Assembly (NCBI GenBank): GCA_945988915.1
Contig: CAMFTS010000024.1
Location: 1-13,678, forward strand
From: an uncultured Clostridia bacterium
GTDB lineage: Bacteria > Bacillota > Clostridia > Oscillospirales > Acutalibacteraceae
Direction of reading: 5' to 3'
DNA: 13,678 nt
Positions 1-8,180 of this stretch are shown here, piece by piece. How positions within the stretch are numbered: position 1 is the first letter of the stretch; each line of letters opens with the position of its first letter. The position numbers and the translations under genes are program-made. The notes beneath the pieces were generated by a model. That model made no database searches. It was not told the DNA's origin and worked only from the letters and a program-made list of their open reading frames with translations.

Positions 1-45
1 ACACAAGGAGTATCGTCGGCAGCGTCAGATGTGTATAAGAGACAG
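1..45. other. Illumina Nextera adapter and index (non-genomic contamination)
   Basis: Bases 13-45 match exactly the 33-base Nextera read-1 transposase adapter. It begins TCGTCGGCAGCGTC and ends with the Tn5 mosaic end AGATGTGTATAAGAGACAG (27-45). Bases 5-12, AAGGAGTA, match the i5 index that I know as S507/N507, and bases 1-4, ACAC, are the last bases of the P5 flow-cell oligo. The order P5, i5, adapter is that of a sequencing library molecule. The sequence is therefore an untrimmed assembly artefact and not part of the organism. It gives the tilS reading frame a false C-terminus. Confidence 0.98.
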
Positions 46-1071
46 AACTTCAACTGTACCGTAAGGAAAGTCACAGCACTTGTTTTTCTTTGTAATTTCG
101 ATTTGCCACGGCACAATACTTTCTTCATCACCGTTTACAACCGATAAAAATCCGTCTCTGCTCTGAATTTTTATGCCTCCGGCAGAATTCACCGATTTAT
201 CTGTACCTATCAAAGAAACAATATCATCTATATTTTTAGCGCTGACATCGGATTTAGTATTGGCTGATAAGAATTTTGCAACTATTCTCCTTTTCATACC
301 TGAAGCAAGTCCTGAAAGCTTATCTTCCGAAAGCTTACCGTCAGCAAGACAGCTTTTATAGTTTTCTTCTGTAATCGCAGAAAGCAATTCCTCGTCCTGT
401 TTTGCGCTCTCAATATATCTTGCAACGGCATAAACCGCAGACGGATTTATCTCTTTAAGTGCGGGAATGACAACATTCCTGATTTTATTTCTCGAATATT
501 CGTTTTCAAAATTAGTGCTGTCAGTCACATATTGCAGAGAATTTTCTTCGCAAAAGCTTTCGATTTCCTCTCTCGGCGTTTCAATGAGTGGTCTGATAAT
601 GTTTCCTCTTACTGCCGGGATTGAACAAGCGCCTTTTCCCGATGTTCCTCTTGCAAGATTGAACAAAAGTGTTTCAACGCTGTCGTTGAGATTATGCGCT
701 GTTGCAATTTTTCCGCTTTCGCCGGCAAGGGAAGAGAAAAAGTCATATCTGACCTTTCTGCCGTATTCCTCTTCGCTCATAGAGTTTTCTCTTGCAAGCA
801 ACGGAACATTCACTTTAAGCGATTCAAAGCGAATCCCGTATTTCAGGCAGAATTCCCTGCAAAAATTCTCGTCGCGGTCAGCCTCTTCTCCCCGGATACC
901 GTGATTTACATGCGCACCGATTAAATTCAGGTTGAATTCGTTTTTTAACTGTAAAAGCACATAAAGAAGACTTACCGAGTCTGCTCCGCCCGAAAAACCG
1001 ACTACTACCGTATCGTCTTTTTCAAGCATCCCGTATTTTTCAATTACGGAAAGAACCGTTTTAATTTTCAT
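46..1071 (-). CDS. tilS: tRNA(Ile)-lysidine synthetase TilS, 3'-truncated by the contig end
   Basis: TilS uses ATP to attach lysine to C34 of the CAU-anticodon tRNA-Ile, making lysidine so that the tRNA reads AUA and is charged with isoleucine. It is essential in nearly all bacteria. The N-terminal PP-loop ATPase motif SGGADS is at residues 27-32, HVNHGIRGEEADRD at about 54-67, AHNLNDSVET at 125-134, and the tRNA-contact segment RNKIRNVVIPAL at 194-205. The start ATG is preceded by GGAG ten bases upstream and overlaps the dnaB stop by 11 bases, which suggests coupled translation. Only 342 codons are genomic. The six further codons before the apparent stop (LSLIHI) come from the adapter. The family usually runs well past 400 residues, so most of the C-terminal domain is missing here. 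Residue 129 is Asn where the family commonly has the first Asp of a DD pair. Confidence 0.95.
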
Positions 1072-2443
1072 CTCTGTGTAACTCCGGAGTTGTAAATAAA
1101 GTAAATTCTTTTATCCAATTAAGCTTTACATCACCTGTCCCGCCGTGACGGTTCTTAACGACAAGCACCTCTGCCTCTGTATCGTTGTTTTTGCTGACAT
1201 CGACCATTTCATTACCTTTTTCTTCGCCCATATTGTAATAGCCCTCACGGTGAAGCATAAGAATAATGTCGGCATCCTGTTCAATAGCGCCCGATTCTCT
1301 AAGGTCTGACATCTGCGGGCGGTGTGATTTGCTGCCTCTTGACGCCGTTTCACGATTAAGCTGTGAAAGTGCGATAACAGGTACTCTCAAATCCTTTGCC
1401 ATAAGCTTTAAGCTTCTTGTGATTTCGGAAACCTCCTGCGCACGGTTGTCTGATTTTTTACTACTTGACATAAGCTGAAGATAGTCTATTAAAATGCAGT
1501 CAACATTCTTCATTCGTCTGACTCTTGCCTTCATTTCGGGAACGGTTATATTTGATGTTCCGTCAAAATAAAGCTCTGCGTCGTTAAGCGCCATAGCCGC
1601 TTCGGCAATTCTGTTCCATTCGTCAGGTTCAATTTCACCTGTTCTGAATTTTGCGCCTTCAACCCTTGCTTCTGTTGAAAGTACTCTTTCAGCCAACTGT
1701 TCTTCCGACATTTCCAAAGAGAAAAATACTACCTTTTTCTTGCCTGTTACCGCCATATTTCTCGCAATATTCAGCGCAAAGCTTGTTTTACCCATAGCAG
1801 GACGGGCGCCGACAATTACAAGGTCAGATTTATTAAAGCCTGTTGTTACCTTGTCAAGTATTGAAAAACCGGTAGGAACACCGAGATATTTTTCTCTGTC
1901 GGGCGAGGTCTTTTTTCTCAAATCCTCATAAACCTCATCCGATATAATTTCGCTGAGCTTTTTAGGACCCGAAGACGCTCTGCCCTGTCGGATATCGTAT
2001 ATTTTCTGTTCCGCGCTGTTAAGAATTTCATCAGCAGAAACCTCTTGTGCGGCGGCATCGTTAACAATTTCCTTTGCAGTTGTCATAAGAGTACGCAAAA
2101 TGTATTTTTCTTTAACGATTTTTGCATATGCAACTACATTTGCGGTAGAGGGTACTATTTGTGCTAACTGTGCCAGATAATTCTTGCCTGCCGCGTCATC
2201 ATAAATTCCTCTGCTTTTTAATTCCTCCAGAACAAGAAGTGCATCGTATTTTTCACCGACTGCATCAAGATTCACTATCGTTGTATAAATCTCTCTGTGC
2301 TGCGGAATATAAAAGCATTCGCTTCTTAGAATTTCGACAACGCTGAGCAAACAACCCGTGTCAATAAGAAGACAACCGAGTACAGCCTGTTCTGCTTCGA
2401 GGCTGTACGGTTCGTTTGACGCATCAAATAAAATGTTGTCCAT
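1061..2443 (-). CDS. dnaB: Replicative DNA helicase DnaB (DnaC in Bacillus naming)
   Basis: This is the hexameric 5'-3' helicase that unwinds DNA at the replication fork and recruits primase. At 460 residues it has the family's normal length. The N-terminal primase-interacting domain (residues about 12-115, starting SLEAEQAVLGCLL) is followed by a linker and a RecA-like ATPase domain. Walker A, GARPAMGKTS, is at 212-221; the Walker B strand, CILIDYLQLM, is at 316-325; the SQLNRE motif is near 360; and the arginine-finger segment KNRHGGTG is at 430-437. No intein or insertion interrupts it. The ATG start has GGGAG nine bases upstream. It lies 19 bases after rplI and overlaps tilS by 11 bases, as expected for a late gene of the rnjA-to-tilS operon. 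All key motifs are intact. Confidence 0.98.
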   Translation of the reverse strand: MDNILFDASNEPYSLEAEQAVLGCLLIDTGCLLSVVEILRSECFYIPQHREIYTTIVNLDAVGEKYDALLVLEELKSRGIYDDAAGKNYLAQLAQIVPSTANVVAYAKIVKEKYILRTLMTTAKEIVNDAAAQEVSADEILNSAEQKIYDIRQGRASSGPKKLSEIISDEVYEDLRKKTSPDREKYLGVPTGFSILDKVTTGFNKSDLVIVGARPAMGKTSFALNIARNMAVTGKKKVVFFSLEMSEEQLAERVLSTEARVEGAKFRTGEIEPDEWNRIAEAAMALNDAELYFDGTSNITVPEMKARVRRMKNVDCILIDYLQLMSSSKKSDNRAQEVSEITRSLKLMAKDLRVPVIALSQLNRETASRGSKSHRPQMSDLRESGAIEQDADIILMLHREGYYNMGEEKGNEMVDVSKNNDTEAEVLVVKNRHGGTGDVKLNWIKEFTLFTTPELHRDEN

Positions 2444-2462
2444 ACTTGCTTACTCCCAATAA

Positions 2463-2903
2463 TTATTCACCGACTTCGACGCTGATTGTTGCCGAAATGT
2501 TCTGGTAAATCTTAACCTCAGCCGAATATGTACCGAAGTTTTTGATATCTGCCATTGAAATTTTTCTCTTATCAACATCACAGCCGAGCTGAGCCTTTAC
2601 CTGAGCCGCAACATCCTTTGATGTGATTGAACCGAAGAGCTTACCGTTTGCACCTGCTTTTGCCGTAAGCTTAACAGTTTTGCCGTCAAGCTTTTCTTTT
2701 GTGGCATTTGCATTTGCGATTTCCACCTCAAGCTTGTGCTGTTTGGACGCTTCGCTGTTTTTATACTCGGTTAAAGCCTGAGCATTTGCTTCAACAGCGA
2801 GATTCTTCGGGAAAAGATAATTTCTTGCGTATCCGTCCGATGCCTTTACCTTTTCGCCTTTTTTTCCTAAACCCTTAACATCTGCTTTTAAAATTACTTC
2901 CAT
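2463..2903 (-). CDS. rplI: 50S ribosomal protein bL9
   Basis: L9 binds 23S rRNA through its N-terminal domain and projects a second domain away from the ribosome on a long helix. It helps reading-frame maintenance. At 146 residues it is close to the usual length of about 150. The N-terminal rRNA-binding segment (MEVILKADVKGLGKKGEKV, then DGYARNYLFPKNLA) is complete. Residues about 50-80 form the connecting helix, and the C-terminal domain carries the typical GKLFGSITSKDVA stretch. A perfect GGAGGT lies seven bases before the ATG. It sits 21 bases after gdpP and 19 before dnaB, in the gdpP-rplI-dnaB order known from many Firmicutes. Confidence 0.98.
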   Translation of the reverse strand: MEVILKADVKGLGKKGEKVKASDGYARNYLFPKNLAVEANAQALTEYKNSEASKQHKLEVEIANANATKEKLDGKTVKLTAKAGANGKLFGSITSKDVAAQVKAQLGCDVDKRKISMADIKNFGTYSAEVKIYQNISATISVEVGE

Positions 2904-2924
2904 AATATATACCTCCGAGATTAT

Positions 2925-4889
2925 TTACTGATTTGCATAATAGTTATCTATTGCCGTTTCAAGCTCTCTTCTGACGCTGTCAACTTCGCCGTTTTCAATC
3001 TGGCAAGCCGCCATTGTCTGATGTCCGCCGCCGTTAAAAACTTCCATTACCACCTGAACATTTACAGCGCCCATTGAACGAGCTGAAATGTTAACTGTTT
3101 CGCCTGTTTTAAATATTACAAACGAAGCCTGAACATCATTTATTGTGAGCAATTCGTCAGCCGCCTGTGCGCATATAAGCCGTATATCCTTTGACTTAAT
3201 GTCGGCAACCGAAATTGCACAGTTTTTATACTGATAAGCTGAAAGCACCACCTGACCTCTTAGCTGACGGTTTTCAAGCGTATCGTTAAAGAACTGTTTA
3301 ACGGTTACCGTATCGGCTCCGACCGAGCGCAGATATGCAGCCGCTTCAAAAGTTCTTGCGCCTGCTCTCAACACAAAATTCTTTGTATCGAGCATAATAC
3401 CTGCAAGAAGAGAATTTGCAACCGTGCTGTCAAGCTTAGCCGCCGGGATATACTGCACTAATTCGGCAACCATTTCACTTGCAGAGGAAGCTTTTGGCTC
3501 ATGATAGAAAATAACGGCATTCTGAATATAATCAACCGTTTTTCTGTGGTGGTCGATTACTACAACCTTTTCAGCCTTTTCATATAACTTCTTGCTTTCA
3601 AGAAATTCCGCTCTGTGCGTGTCAACAATGATAAGCAAGCTTTTTTCATCAATCATATGCTCTGCATAGTCGGGCAATACTAATGCTCCGTCAAGATTAT
3701 TCTTCTTTAAATAATTTATTAAAGGTAATGCAAGACTTGTTTTCGGAGAGATAGCTATTCTTGCCTGCTTGCCTATATCCTGACAGATTTTCAATATGCC
3801 CATTGATGCGCCCAAGCAGTCAAGATCCGAGAACTTATGTCCCATAATTATAACATTATCGGCAGTGGTTATCAGCTCTGCCAAAGCCGACGCCATTACT
3901 CGTGAGCGCACCTTTGTATGTCTTTCAACGCCTGATGAAACACCTCCGATAAAGGTATATGTTTCATCGGGATTTTTAAGTGCAAGCTGATCTCCGCCTC
4001 TTCCGAGCGCCATATCAAGAGCCTGAGTTGCGGCGGCTTCGGCTTCATTTAAGTTGTTGCCTCTGCCTGCGCCGATAGAAAGCGTTGTTCCGACCGTTTT
4101 ATCAGAGTATGTAAATTCTCTGATTTGTTCCAAAACGGAGAATTTGTCCTCCAACATTCTCTCAAGCTCTCTTTCGGGAACAATGCTTATGAATCTTCCG
4201 TTGCCGAGTTTTCTGAAGATGCCCTGATAACCTGAAAACCAGCCTTCAGTCATAAGCTCGATATTTGCAACGATTTCAGCGCTTTCGGTTTCTCTGTAAG
4301 AATGGTAAATTTCATCAAGAGAATCAACAGTTGTAATCAAAACAACAGGCTTTGAAAGCTCATATTCCCGTGCAATATTCTTAAGTGCCGTATCGTCAAC
4401 AAAATAGAGCGCATATGCTCTGTTTGAATCAAACTCTATGTGTGAGAAATAGACGGTATATTTCTTACTGCCAATCTGTGTTTCAAAGCTTGAAGTCCCG
4501 CTTATTTCTTCAATTCCTTTTCCGCCGGTAAAATTCTTAACCGAATCGGTGCGGAATTCATTATTGCCTATAATATAGTTCCTGAAAAGGATGTTGTACC
4601 AAAGGATTCTGTCTGTACTGTCAAATATAAGTATAGGCAGAGGAAAATCCCTTAAATGACCTTTTTCATCGGCAGAGAGGCTCTCATTTAAACGGCTTAC
4701 TGTCTTTTTTGCCGTTACGAAGCTTTTTCTGACCGCAAACAGCGAAATGATTAAAAGGACCGACAAACAGGCAAGCTCAATCAATGCAATCCTGACATTG
4801 ACAAAGAAATTCAACGCGCAAATTATAAGTGCCGCTATCATTGTCACAAACACAACAGGCTGATATCTGACAAACTGCTTGAATTTCAA
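2925..4889 (-). CDS. gdpP: GdpP-type cyclic-di-AMP phosphodiesterase (TM-PAS-GGDEF-DHH/DHHA1)
   Basis: GdpP (YybT) hydrolyses c-di-AMP to pApA at the membrane, so it sets the level of a second messenger for potassium, osmotic and cell-wall balance. The 654-residue protein shows the whole family layout. Two membrane helices lie at about 11-30 and 35-53, a PAS-like segment at about 80-165, and a degenerate GGDEF-like domain at about 180-305. The DHH phosphoesterase domain has MGHKFSDLDCLG at 349-360 (H351, D355, D357), VDTH at 422-425, VIDHHR at 444-449 and D501. The DHHA1 domain ends with GGGHQTMAA (620-628). All metal-binding residues of the DHH site appear present. The start is TTG. It is set by GGAGG eight bases upstream, inside the end of rnjA, whose stop lies three bases away. 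The only nearby ATG is out of frame. That spacing suggests tight translational linkage to RNase J. Confidence 0.96.
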   Translation of the reverse strand: MKFKQFVRYQPVVFVTMIAALIICALNFFVNVRIALIELACLSVLLIISLFAVRKSFVTAKKTVSRLNESLSADEKGHLRDFPLPILIFDSTDRILWYNILFRNYIIGNNEFRTDSVKNFTGGKGIEEISGTSSFETQIGSKKYTVYFSHIEFDSNRAYALYFVDDTALKNIAREYELSKPVVLITTVDSLDEIYHSYRETESAEIVANIELMTEGWFSGYQGIFRKLGNGRFISIVPERELERMLEDKFSVLEQIREFTYSDKTVGTTLSIGAGRGNNLNEAEAAATQALDMALGRGGDQLALKNPDETYTFIGGVSSGVERHTKVRSRVMASALAELITTADNVIIMGHKFSDLDCLGASMGILKICQDIGKQARIAISPKTSLALPLINYLKKNNLDGALVLPDYAEHMIDEKSLLIIVDTHRAEFLESKKLYEKAEKVVVIDHHRKTVDYIQNAVIFYHEPKASSASEMVAELVQYIPAAKLDSTVANSLLAGIMLDTKNFVLRAGARTFEAAAYLRSVGADTVTVKQFFNDTLENRQLRGQVVLSAYQYKNCAISVADIKSKDIRLICAQAADELLTINDVQASFVIFKTGETVNISARSMGAVNVQVVMEVFNGGGHQTMAACQIENGEVDSVRRELETAIDNYYANQ

Positions 4890-4902
4890 TCATTACACCT
4901 CC
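4890..4902 (-). promoter_or_regulatory. Ribosome binding site that fixes the TTG start of gdpP
   Basis: On the minus strand GGAGG (4898-4902) is followed by TGTAATGA and then TTG (4889-4887). The eight-base spacing is ideal, and the site includes the TAA stop of rnjA. An ATG within this spacer is in another frame and meets a stop immediately (ATGATTGA reads on out of frame), so TTG is the supported start. Confidence 0.8.
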
Positions 4903-6761
4903 ATAATAATCGGCAAAACCATAGGACTGCGCTTTGTCTTGGAATAAATGTGTCTTGAAACAGCGTCACGGAGTCTGTTCTTAATTGCCGCATAATCCGT
5001 AACCGATTCATACATACAGTCCGACAGTACATTTTCACAAAGGCGTCTTGTTTCGTCAATAAGCTGTTCGGATTCACGAACATAAACAAAGCCTCTTGTT
5101 ATAACTTCGGGACCCGATACAACCGTTCCCGTTTCTCTTTCGATTGAAGACGCAATTATAACAATGCCGTCCTCTGCAAGCTTTGTTCTGTCGCGAAGTA
5201 CGACAGAGCCTACATCACCGACACCCGAGCCGTCAACAAATACCATACCTGACGGAATATCCTCTCCGAAGGTGATTTTTTCCTTTGTGAGCACTATTGA
5301 CTTGCCGTTGTCGGCAATGACAATATTCTTCGGCTCAATGCCCATGGAAATACCGAGCGAAGCGTGTTTTCTCAAATGCTTCTGCTCACCGTGAACGGGT
5401 ATAAAATATTTCGGCTTTGTCAGGCTCATCATAATTTTTAATTCTTCCTGACAGGCGTGACCGGAAACATGGACCTCGTACATTCTTTCATATACGACCT
5501 CGGCGCCCTGCTTCAAAAGTTCATCTACAACCTTACCTACCATTTTTTCGTTGCCGGGAATAGGCTGTGCCGAGATAATTACATAATCATTAGGCCCTAT
5601 ATCGACCTTTCTGTGTTCGGAAAATGCCATTCTGTAAAGAGCTGACATAGGCTCTCCCTGACTGCCTGTGGTAACAACAACCATTTTTTCAGCCGGAAAG
5701 CGATTGATAGAATCAATTCCCACAAGCACACCCTCGGGAATATTTATATATCCGAGTTCAGATGCTATTGAAACGACATTTTCAAGGCTTCTGCCCGAAA
5801 GAGCCACCTTTCTGCCGTAGCTTTCGGCAGCGTTTATAATCTGCTGTACTCTGTGTATATTTGACGCGAAGGTTGCTACAATAAGCCTTTTGCCGTCTGC
5901 TTTTGCGAAAAGTGTTTCAAATGTGTCGCCAACCTTTTTTTCGGACTCCGTGAAACCGGGTTTGCCTGCATTTGTTGAGTCTGAAAGAAGACACAGCACG
6001 CCCTCATTACCGAGCTGTGCAAGCCTTGCCATATCGATTACACCGCCGTCAATAGGTGTTGTATCTATTTTGAAATCGCCCGTCTGAACTATTACTCCGG
6101 CAGGTGATTTAATTGCAAGAGCAACTGCATCGGGAATTGAATGATTTACATGAATGAACTCAACTTCGAAGCAACCGAGATTTACCTTATCCCCCGGATT
6201 AACAACATTGAGAACCGCCTGATTCAATAAATCGTGTTCACGAAGCTTGCCCTCAATAAGACCTATTGTAAGTCTTGTTGAATAAACCGGAATATTCATC
6301 TCCTTGAGAAGATAAACAAGGCCTCCTATATGGTCCTCGTGACCGTGTGTGATAAAAATGCCTTTTATCTTATCTTTGTTTGCGACAGCATAAGAGAAAT
6401 CCGGAATAACGATATCCACACCGAGCATCTCAGGGTCAGGAAATTCAAGACCGCAGTCAACAAGAATCATTTCGTTCTGACACTCATAAAGAGTCATATT
6501 CTTACCGACCTCGTTAAGCCCGCCTAAGAATGAAATCTTAATCGGAACATTCGGACGCTTTTCGACTGTCTGTCTTTTGTTCTTAGGCTTGCCCTTGTTT
6601 TTATTTGCAGCCGTTCTGCTGTTTTTCTTATCGCTTTGATAATATTTCTTTTGAGATTTTTTTGCGGAATTCTGAGTCTTTCCCTTATTAAAGCTTTGCT
6701 TCAATTTATTCGATTTGTTGTTGGTTGACGGCTTATTTTGTTTTTTTACTGTGTCTGCCAT
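4893..6761 (-). CDS. rnjA: Ribonuclease J with a long lysine/asparagine-rich N-terminal tail
   Basis: RNase J is the metallo-beta-lactamase/beta-CASP nuclease that matures and degrades RNA in Firmicutes, acting as a 5'-3' exonuclease and as an endonuclease. The catalytic core begins near residue 73 (IKISFLGGLNEVGKN). The zinc motif THGHEDHIGG is at 138-147, with HVNHS around 204-208 and TGDFKID at 227-233 supplying further ligands. The beta-CASP part includes ASNIHR at 299-304, HVSGHA at 431-436 and PVHGEQKHL at 455-463. A C-terminal RNase J domain follows. At 622 residues it exceeds the usual length of about 555. The excess is residues 1-70, with about 20 lysines, 10 asparagines and only 3 acidic residues, probably disordered. 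AGGAG lies seven bases before the ATG and no later Met precedes the core, so the tail is real. It is the first gene of its operon. Calling it J1 rather than J2 is not possible from sequence alone. Confidence 0.96.
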   Translation of the reverse strand: MADTVKKQNKPSTNNKSNKLKQSFNKGKTQNSAKKSQKKYYQSDKKNSRTAANKNKGKPKNKRQTVEKRPNVPIKISFLGGLNEVGKNMTLYECQNEMILVDCGLEFPDPEMLGVDIVIPDFSYAVANKDKIKGIFITHGHEDHIGGLVYLLKEMNIPVYSTRLTIGLIEGKLREHDLLNQAVLNVVNPGDKVNLGCFEVEFIHVNHSIPDAVALAIKSPAGVIVQTGDFKIDTTPIDGGVIDMARLAQLGNEGVLCLLSDSTNAGKPGFTESEKKVGDTFETLFAKADGKRLIVATFASNIHRVQQIINAAESYGRKVALSGRSLENVVSIASELGYINIPEGVLVGIDSINRFPAEKMVVVTTGSQGEPMSALYRMAFSEHRKVDIGPNDYVIISAQPIPGNEKMVGKVVDELLKQGAEVVYERMYEVHVSGHACQEELKIMMSLTKPKYFIPVHGEQKHLRKHASLGISMGIEPKNIVIADNGKSIVLTKEKITFGEDIPSGMVFVDGSGVGDVGSVVLRDRTKLAEDGIVIIASSIERETGTVVSGPEVITRGFVYVRESEQLIDETRRLCENVLSDCMYESVTDYAAIKNRLRDAVSRHIYSKTKRSPMVLPIIMEV

Positions 6762-6872
6762 TTGTTTTCTCCTATTGAATTTTTATTTAAGTTTCGGAAG
6801 TAATGTTATGTTATAATTCTCAATAAAATGTATCTGTTTTATTTATATATAATTATACTTATAAGTCTTAAT

Positions 6873-6901
6873 ATAATACTCTAAAAAATGCAATATGTCA
6901 A
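6873..6901 (-). promoter_or_regulatory. Sigma-A-type promoter for the rnjA-gdpP-rplI-dnaB-tilS operon
   Basis: On the minus strand a perfect -35 TTGACA (6901-6896) is separated by exactly 17 bases from TATTAT (6878-6873), five of six matches to TATAAT. The expected start is near 6866, leaving an A/T-rich 5' leader of about 105 bases before rnjA. It lies directly downstream of the terminator of the preceding minus-strand gene, so the operon appears to be an independent transcription unit. Confidence 0.8.
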
Positions 6902-6918
6902 ATATGTAAATATGTTTT

Positions 6919-6948
6919 CAAAAAACGGCGGCAGGAAAATTCCTGCCG
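6919..6948 (-). terminator. Intrinsic terminator of the phosphohexomutase-like gene
   Basis: On the minus strand, 10 bases past the stop codon, the arms CGGCAGGAA and TTCCTGCCG (6929-6937 and 6940-6948) are perfect complements. They form a G/C-rich hairpin with a short A/T loop, followed by CCG and a run of six T (6925-6920). This is a classic Rho-independent terminator. It separates the gene at 6959-8119 from the rnjA operon. Confidence 0.85.
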
Positions 6949-6958
6949 ATTTTAAATT

Positions 6959-8119
6959 TCAATTATTATGCTTAAAATACTCCTCCGCCTTTTGACATAA
7001 TTCCTTTGAAAATTCATAACTTGCCGCCTCGGCAATAATGCTCAGTTTTTTACCGTTTTCTATGCTGCTCAATCTGACTTTTCCCTGCGGAAAGCTTAAA
7101 ATTGCGCCGTCCTCTGTAAGCATCACATTTGAATTGTCATCGAAGTTAAGCAAATCTCCGGAATTGCGTAAATTTATACTGATACGCTTTTTTGAAATGT
7201 GAAATTCAGGCAATTCTCTGTTGAGCCTTTCAAGTGTTTTCCCTGTATCTTCAATGGTTTTCAGCAATTTCACACTTGCAAAAAGTGCGTCTCGCATAAA
7301 GGTATCGGCATTTAATATTTTAGATTTATCATCTTCGCCGCCGTGAAATCTAATCACCTTTTTACCGTTAGCTTTTGCAATTTGGTCAAGCACAAGCGGA
7401 GCGTCCGGAAGTACGCATATGTCGTTTCCGTTTTGCATTTCATAATTTGCAATAATCGCAAGAATTCTGTCGTTGGAAATCCATCCGCATTCTCTTGTAA
7501 AAACACAAACAGAGGTACCGTCAGAATTTATTTTAAATGTGAAATCATCACCTTTTTTGCAACCAAGCTTGTAAAAGCAGTCCTCCATAAGCATTGAAAT
7601 CTTTTGATTTTCACATTTCACATTACACGAAAATTCGGATAATTCCGCGTCGCTCTGTCTGATTAGCTCTCTGCGATACATCATATTTACTCCCGTCATA
7701 TCCGTAACATCTTTGCACGAAAGTATGTCCGCGTTTTTAAAAGATTTTTCCTGCAAAGTTTGTTCGAGAGTTTTTTGCTCTTTTTCACTTAGCGGTAATC
7801 CGTATTTCCCGAGCACCCGTATTTTTGCTGATGCAGAATTCTGAGAAATGAAGACTCCGCACGGTAAAGAGCAGAAATCTATAAAAAATCTGAACTGTGC
7901 AAGGAAGCTTTCTCCAAAGTTCCAAACCTGCGATTCGTGAGAGGTTAATACTCCTGTCAACAGATTAGCAAGCGACTTTGAAAAGTTGCCTCCGTCAGTC
8001 GCAAGTCCTACTCTTTCACCGAATTCACAACTCGCCAAAGCCTTGCCTATCAAGGTTGGGTTGTTATTGTCAAGTGTTATGCCTTTACACAAGAAAAGGC
8101 AATCATTTTCATATTCCAT
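6959..8119 (-). CDS. Degenerate phosphoglucomutase/phosphomannomutase-like protein (probable pseudoenzyme)
   Basis: The 386-residue protein follows the fold order of the alpha-D-phosphohexomutase superfamily but is shorter than active members (about 450-600). What fits: a domain-1 segment RVGLATDGGNFSKSLANLLTGVL (36-58, split here as RVGLATDGG and NFSKSLANLLTGVL), the strand GVFISQNSASAKIRVLGKYG (88-107), the domain-2 stretch SNDRILAIIANYEM then APLVLDQIAKANGKKVIR (215-257), TGKTLERLNRELPEF (292-306), and a domain-4 tail KLSIIAEAASYEF (358-370). What is broken: the catalytic TASHNP loop reads FISQNS, keeping Ser92 and Asn94; the metal loop DGDADR reads NSDGTS (198-203); the sugar loop GEESGH is absent; and the phosphate loop RxSGTEP reads LSSIENG. 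Metal-dependent phosphotransfer looks unlikely, so a binding or regulatory role is inferred. The ATG has only a weak GGGGA site seven bases upstream. It is a single gene, divergent from rnhA. Confidence 0.75.
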   Translation of the reverse strand: MEYENDCLFLCKGITLDNNNPTLIGKALASCEFGERVGLATDGGNFSKSLANLLTGVLTSHESQVWNFGESFLAQFRFFIDFCSLPCGVFISQNSASAKIRVLGKYGLPLSEKEQKTLEQTLQEKSFKNADILSCKDVTDMTGVNMMYRRELIRQSDAELSEFSCNVKCENQKISMLMEDCFYKLGCKKGDDFTFKINSDGTSVCVFTRECGWISNDRILAIIANYEMQNGNDICVLPDAPLVLDQIAKANGKKVIRFHGGEDDKSKILNADTFMRDALFASVKLLKTIEDTGKTLERLNRELPEFHISKKRISINLRNSGDLLNFDDNSNVMLTEDGAILSFPQGKVRLSSIENGKKLSIIAEAASYEFSKELCQKAEEYFKHNN

Positions 8120-8180
8120 TTAAAAATCCCCATTCTTTTTTCTTGCTTTTTTTCTAAACTTATTATTGTCTTTGAAAATA

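Noticed and set aside
1..45. Tn5 mosaic end as evidence of a real transposon
   Set aside because: The mosaic end is flanked by library-specific adapter and index bases and sits at the contig edge, so it is the library-preparation transposase and not a resident element.
467..904. 145-codon plus-strand frame opposite tilS
   Set aside because: Antisense shadow of a well-conserved gene, with no start signal and no recognisable domain.
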